DNA from: Alphaproteobacteria bacterium
Lineage (GTDB): Bacteria > Pseudomonadota > Alphaproteobacteria > CBDBCS01 > JAHZLG01
Assembly (NCBI GenBank): GCA_022599995.1
Contig: JAHZLG010000032.1
Location: forward strand, 1 to 6,438
Length of the DNA stretch: 6,438 bases
Direction of reading: 5' to 3'
This document shows positions 5,301-6,438 of this stretch, piece by piece. The notes under the pieces were generated by a model, which made no database searches, was not told where the DNA came from, and worked only from the letters and a program-made list of their open reading frames with translations. Positions within the stretch are counted from its first letter, which is position 1; the number at the start of each line of letters is the position of its first letter. Made by a program: the position numbers and the translations under genes.

Positions 5301-6438
5301 ATTCGGCACCGGAGATTTCGGCTGATACGCTGGCGGACATGGCTCTCAGTGTTGACGGGCAAGCGAGGCTTCCTTTTGCGACCAACGCATTTGTTGCGCC
5401 GACCTATACCCTTGCGGACGGAACGGGCGATATTGATAGCAGTTCAGACAAGACTGCCCAGTTGATTCTCGAGGACATCATTACTGACCCCGACTACGCG
5501 CAAGTGCTCCCCACGGAGCTAAACTTTACCCTCGGGGGCACAAAAGCCGCCGCCGTTCTGAAAAGTGACGGCACCGAGACGAGCCAGATCGGCATGACAT
5601 CGGCGGGCGATACTGTCGGTGAGATAGTGCTCGTCGATTTCTCGATAGCCGGCCACGAAGCAACATTGGGGAGCCTTCTGGACGGTGTTGGCTACGACAC
5701 GACGAGTATTGCGGAATATGATTCCTACAATATCGATTGGACGGTCTATCACAGGCAACTGGCGGGGGTATCGGTTTCCATCATCGAAGAAACAGGCCAA
5801 GGCAATGAATTCGGGCGCGAAACCCTGATCATAGATGGCGCGCCCCAGCTTCAAACCCCCCTTTCGTCTAACAATAGCGGGCAACAGAGCTACACCCTGC
5901 AAACCGTGGAGATTGTTGCAGAAGATAGTGATGGGCAGAGCACGACCTTTGACTTCGTTTTTAATTACACCCTGAGCGATACGTCCGTTCGGCGGCGAGT
6001 TGATGAGCTCTCCTATGAGGTCACGGGCCTCACTGAGGATGTCAACGGGGACGTCACCGAAACCGTGCTCGGGCAACACGTCTTTGAGCAGGAGAGGCGA
6101 CTTCTCGACCTAACGATCGATGACAGTGGCTACAGCAACAACACGTGGAACCTGCAAGACTATTTCATCGACTCCGATGGCGACAGCATCACCTACTCAC
6201 TGTCGTTTGACATAAGCTCCGAGCTGACAGGGTTTGCCCCGGTGCTCTCGGTTGATGGCGCCAATGACTTCTTGCTGATAAACGGGGCGCCGACCATCGA
6301 GTTGTCGTTTGATCCCGCGGCCCCGCCGGCATCATTGCTCACCCCTACGATAGACGTGACGGTCTTCGCGTGGAGCGACACCACCACCATCAGTGATTCG
6401 TTCATGGTGACGGTGATCAACCTCGACTCCCCCGTCCA
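2390..6438 (+). CDS. Large cadherin/Ig-like repeat lipoprotein (3' end outside window)
   Basis: One open frame of 1349 codons runs to the right edge without a stop, so the protein is larger than seen. Residues 1-36 form a lipoprotein signal: a basic n-region (KKK 5-7, RKR 15-17), a short hydrophobic core (FGLVSFFALAA) and the lipobox LAAC with Cys37. Gly38 and Ser39 follow, with no Asp at +2, which favours transport to the outer membrane. The rest is a chain of beta-sandwich-like modules of roughly 120-270 residues. Module ends are marked by linkers of the cadherin-like kind: AIDDAPV (160-165 region), NTNDAPR (751-757), ITDSAPE (969-975) and INLDSPV (1343-1349). Dystroglycan-type (CADG) motifs are FVDPDGDSLVF (around 815-820) and YFIDSDGDSITYS (around 1261-1266), with a degenerate DSDVADANS at 358. 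LTxxGxP motifs recur at 397-403, 710-716, 879-885, 1146-1152 and 1295-1301. These Asp-rich motifs suggest calcium-stabilised modules. The mature part is acidic, very poor in Lys, and has no second Cys. Likely role: surface adhesin or cell-contact protein; the ligand is unknown. No RTX nonapeptides or enzyme domain are seen. Confidence 0.85.
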   Translation, partial: MEHLKKKSHPNHIARKRPVSQQWNEFGLVSFFALAACGSDPSTVTVVEPDEVGTPPQGLTDQVLAENTAINGGYYLPLEQIPTEGDSPVYNVFFDGFLANQAGVDISYNPLTQYVEFTGLANITVHEDIVTTVSIGVTSTISDVETVSFTSTFDVTLAAIDDAPVVTLPNTYFTRDALANSTIDLMAQTIGGNGLFDEERDTFDIAVNVVGGNISNPVLPEGWEINVLTRTVGGEDIPYLEIVQLTGAALGNTDRGEIVVQVTYTEVMEDGGASFPSNVIVAPIVTSFTVGFGDENTPVTAVEEADFVIRVVEEDGNGNLVDATNQATPTADQLRLTEGEAPPQGVVTIVDVTGLFADSDVADANSLQYGFDYTIDDGVTGVVLEWDEDSIANQSTLTISGMPTFVDDNDVTVTITAFAIDSAFTTATRVFALTLENTLATPINMGEIGEVTITEEATAPYEIDLEGLFSTVPALNNPNISLTYTSSAEVRYPWLEHRVERPDDLARLLTFNNDTAVLASPNLVSGTETLDILYTISAFATENGKVGPAVSTVFSVQVHNSEEEIRLNSVTFSETANNNEGGYVANSLAAQIEGDFTVTYSTDQGLIENTISISDAAALAVNERESFVSITIDASQAFIFEDRTDDDTLTYRINLANHNTDGKIGEDAVFTTVLDLWQQTITGDGPGAGALSTWSITDFTAEIDASTGMLTLSGSPIINDLSVLTTSFSIDVDAVHGDVTITDTLWVGVVNTNDAPRFATRETVTEVPVGQSNSEEATEYQTTTTTSSIVDLLLTDNQALTAIGSQVNLGTLFVDPDGDSLVFTSLNVDASTGVVTAGDDRVLHAATASFDLIEGEGALATTVGHLSGIEIDVSSSGVLRVTGEPIIQHTRFIAGSDSRLEGLQTVTINAEEGIEYHYAVVTIDVAVESWFQNSFTTSSTDSLGQVSYALDNSSNHSIITETLTLSISITDSAPEISADTLADMALSVDGQARLPFATNAFVAPTYTLADGTGDIDSSSDKTAQLILEDIITDPDYAQVLPTELNFTLGGTKAAAVLKSDGTETSQIGMTSAGDTVGEIVLVDFSIAGHEATLGSLLDGVGYDTTSIAEYDSYNIDWTVYHRQLAGVSVSIIEETGQGNEFGRETLIIDGAPQLQTPLSSNNSGQQSYTLQTVEIVAEDSDGQSTTFDFVFNYTLSDTSVRRRVDELSYEVTGLTEDVNGDVTETVLGQHVFEQERRLLDLTIDDSGYSNNTWNLQDYFIDSDGDSITYSLSFDISSELTGFAPVLSVDGANDFLLINGAPTIELSFDPAAPPASLLTPTIDVTVFAWSDTTTISDSFMVTVINLDSPV

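Noticed and set aside
5519..6079. 186-codon - strand frame
   Set aside because: It is antisense to the lipoprotein gene, where the + strand frame carries the module motifs through this region without interruption.

Overview
The window (6438 bases, moderately GC-rich) suggests a Gram-negative bacterium, most likely an alphaproteobacterium. This rests on two things: the short-type M17 aminopeptidase resembles alphaproteobacterial family members in its conserved blocks and C-terminus, and the second gene begins with a lipoprotein signal ending in LAAC. I could run no database search, so the taxonomic guess is modest in confidence. All supported genes lie on the + strand.

Layout. Positions 1-96 may hold the last codons of an upstream gene, but two frames are open to the left edge and neither can be preferred. 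Positions 97-409 appear non-coding and contain an unusual polypurine stretch (about 101-260, roughly 84% purine on the + strand) built from 12-, 13- and 14-base repeats. Positions 410-2128 encode a complete M17 (leucyl aminopeptidase family) metallopeptidase. Its catalytic residues are intact, and it has a low-complexity insertion with a KTEA tandem repeat. Positions 2129-2389 are a 261-base intergenic region with a weak hairpin, a 13-base direct repeat and a 6-bp palindrome, so the next gene may have its own promoter. From 2390 to the right edge runs one uninterrupted frame of 1349 codons with no stop. It is the N-terminal part of a very large exported lipoprotein made of tandem cadherin-like/Ig-like beta modules, and the rest lies outside the window.

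The genes do not form an evident pathway. The aminopeptidase is a cytoplasmic housekeeping-type enzyme of peptide turnover, while the large protein is a predicted outer-membrane-anchored surface protein, probably for adhesion or cell-cell contact. The 261-base gap suggests separate transcription. I see no RNA genes, CRISPR array, insertion sequence or phage gene. Nothing here is clear evidence of a new defence or biosynthetic system; the large modular lipoprotein and the polypurine repeat tract deserve most attention.
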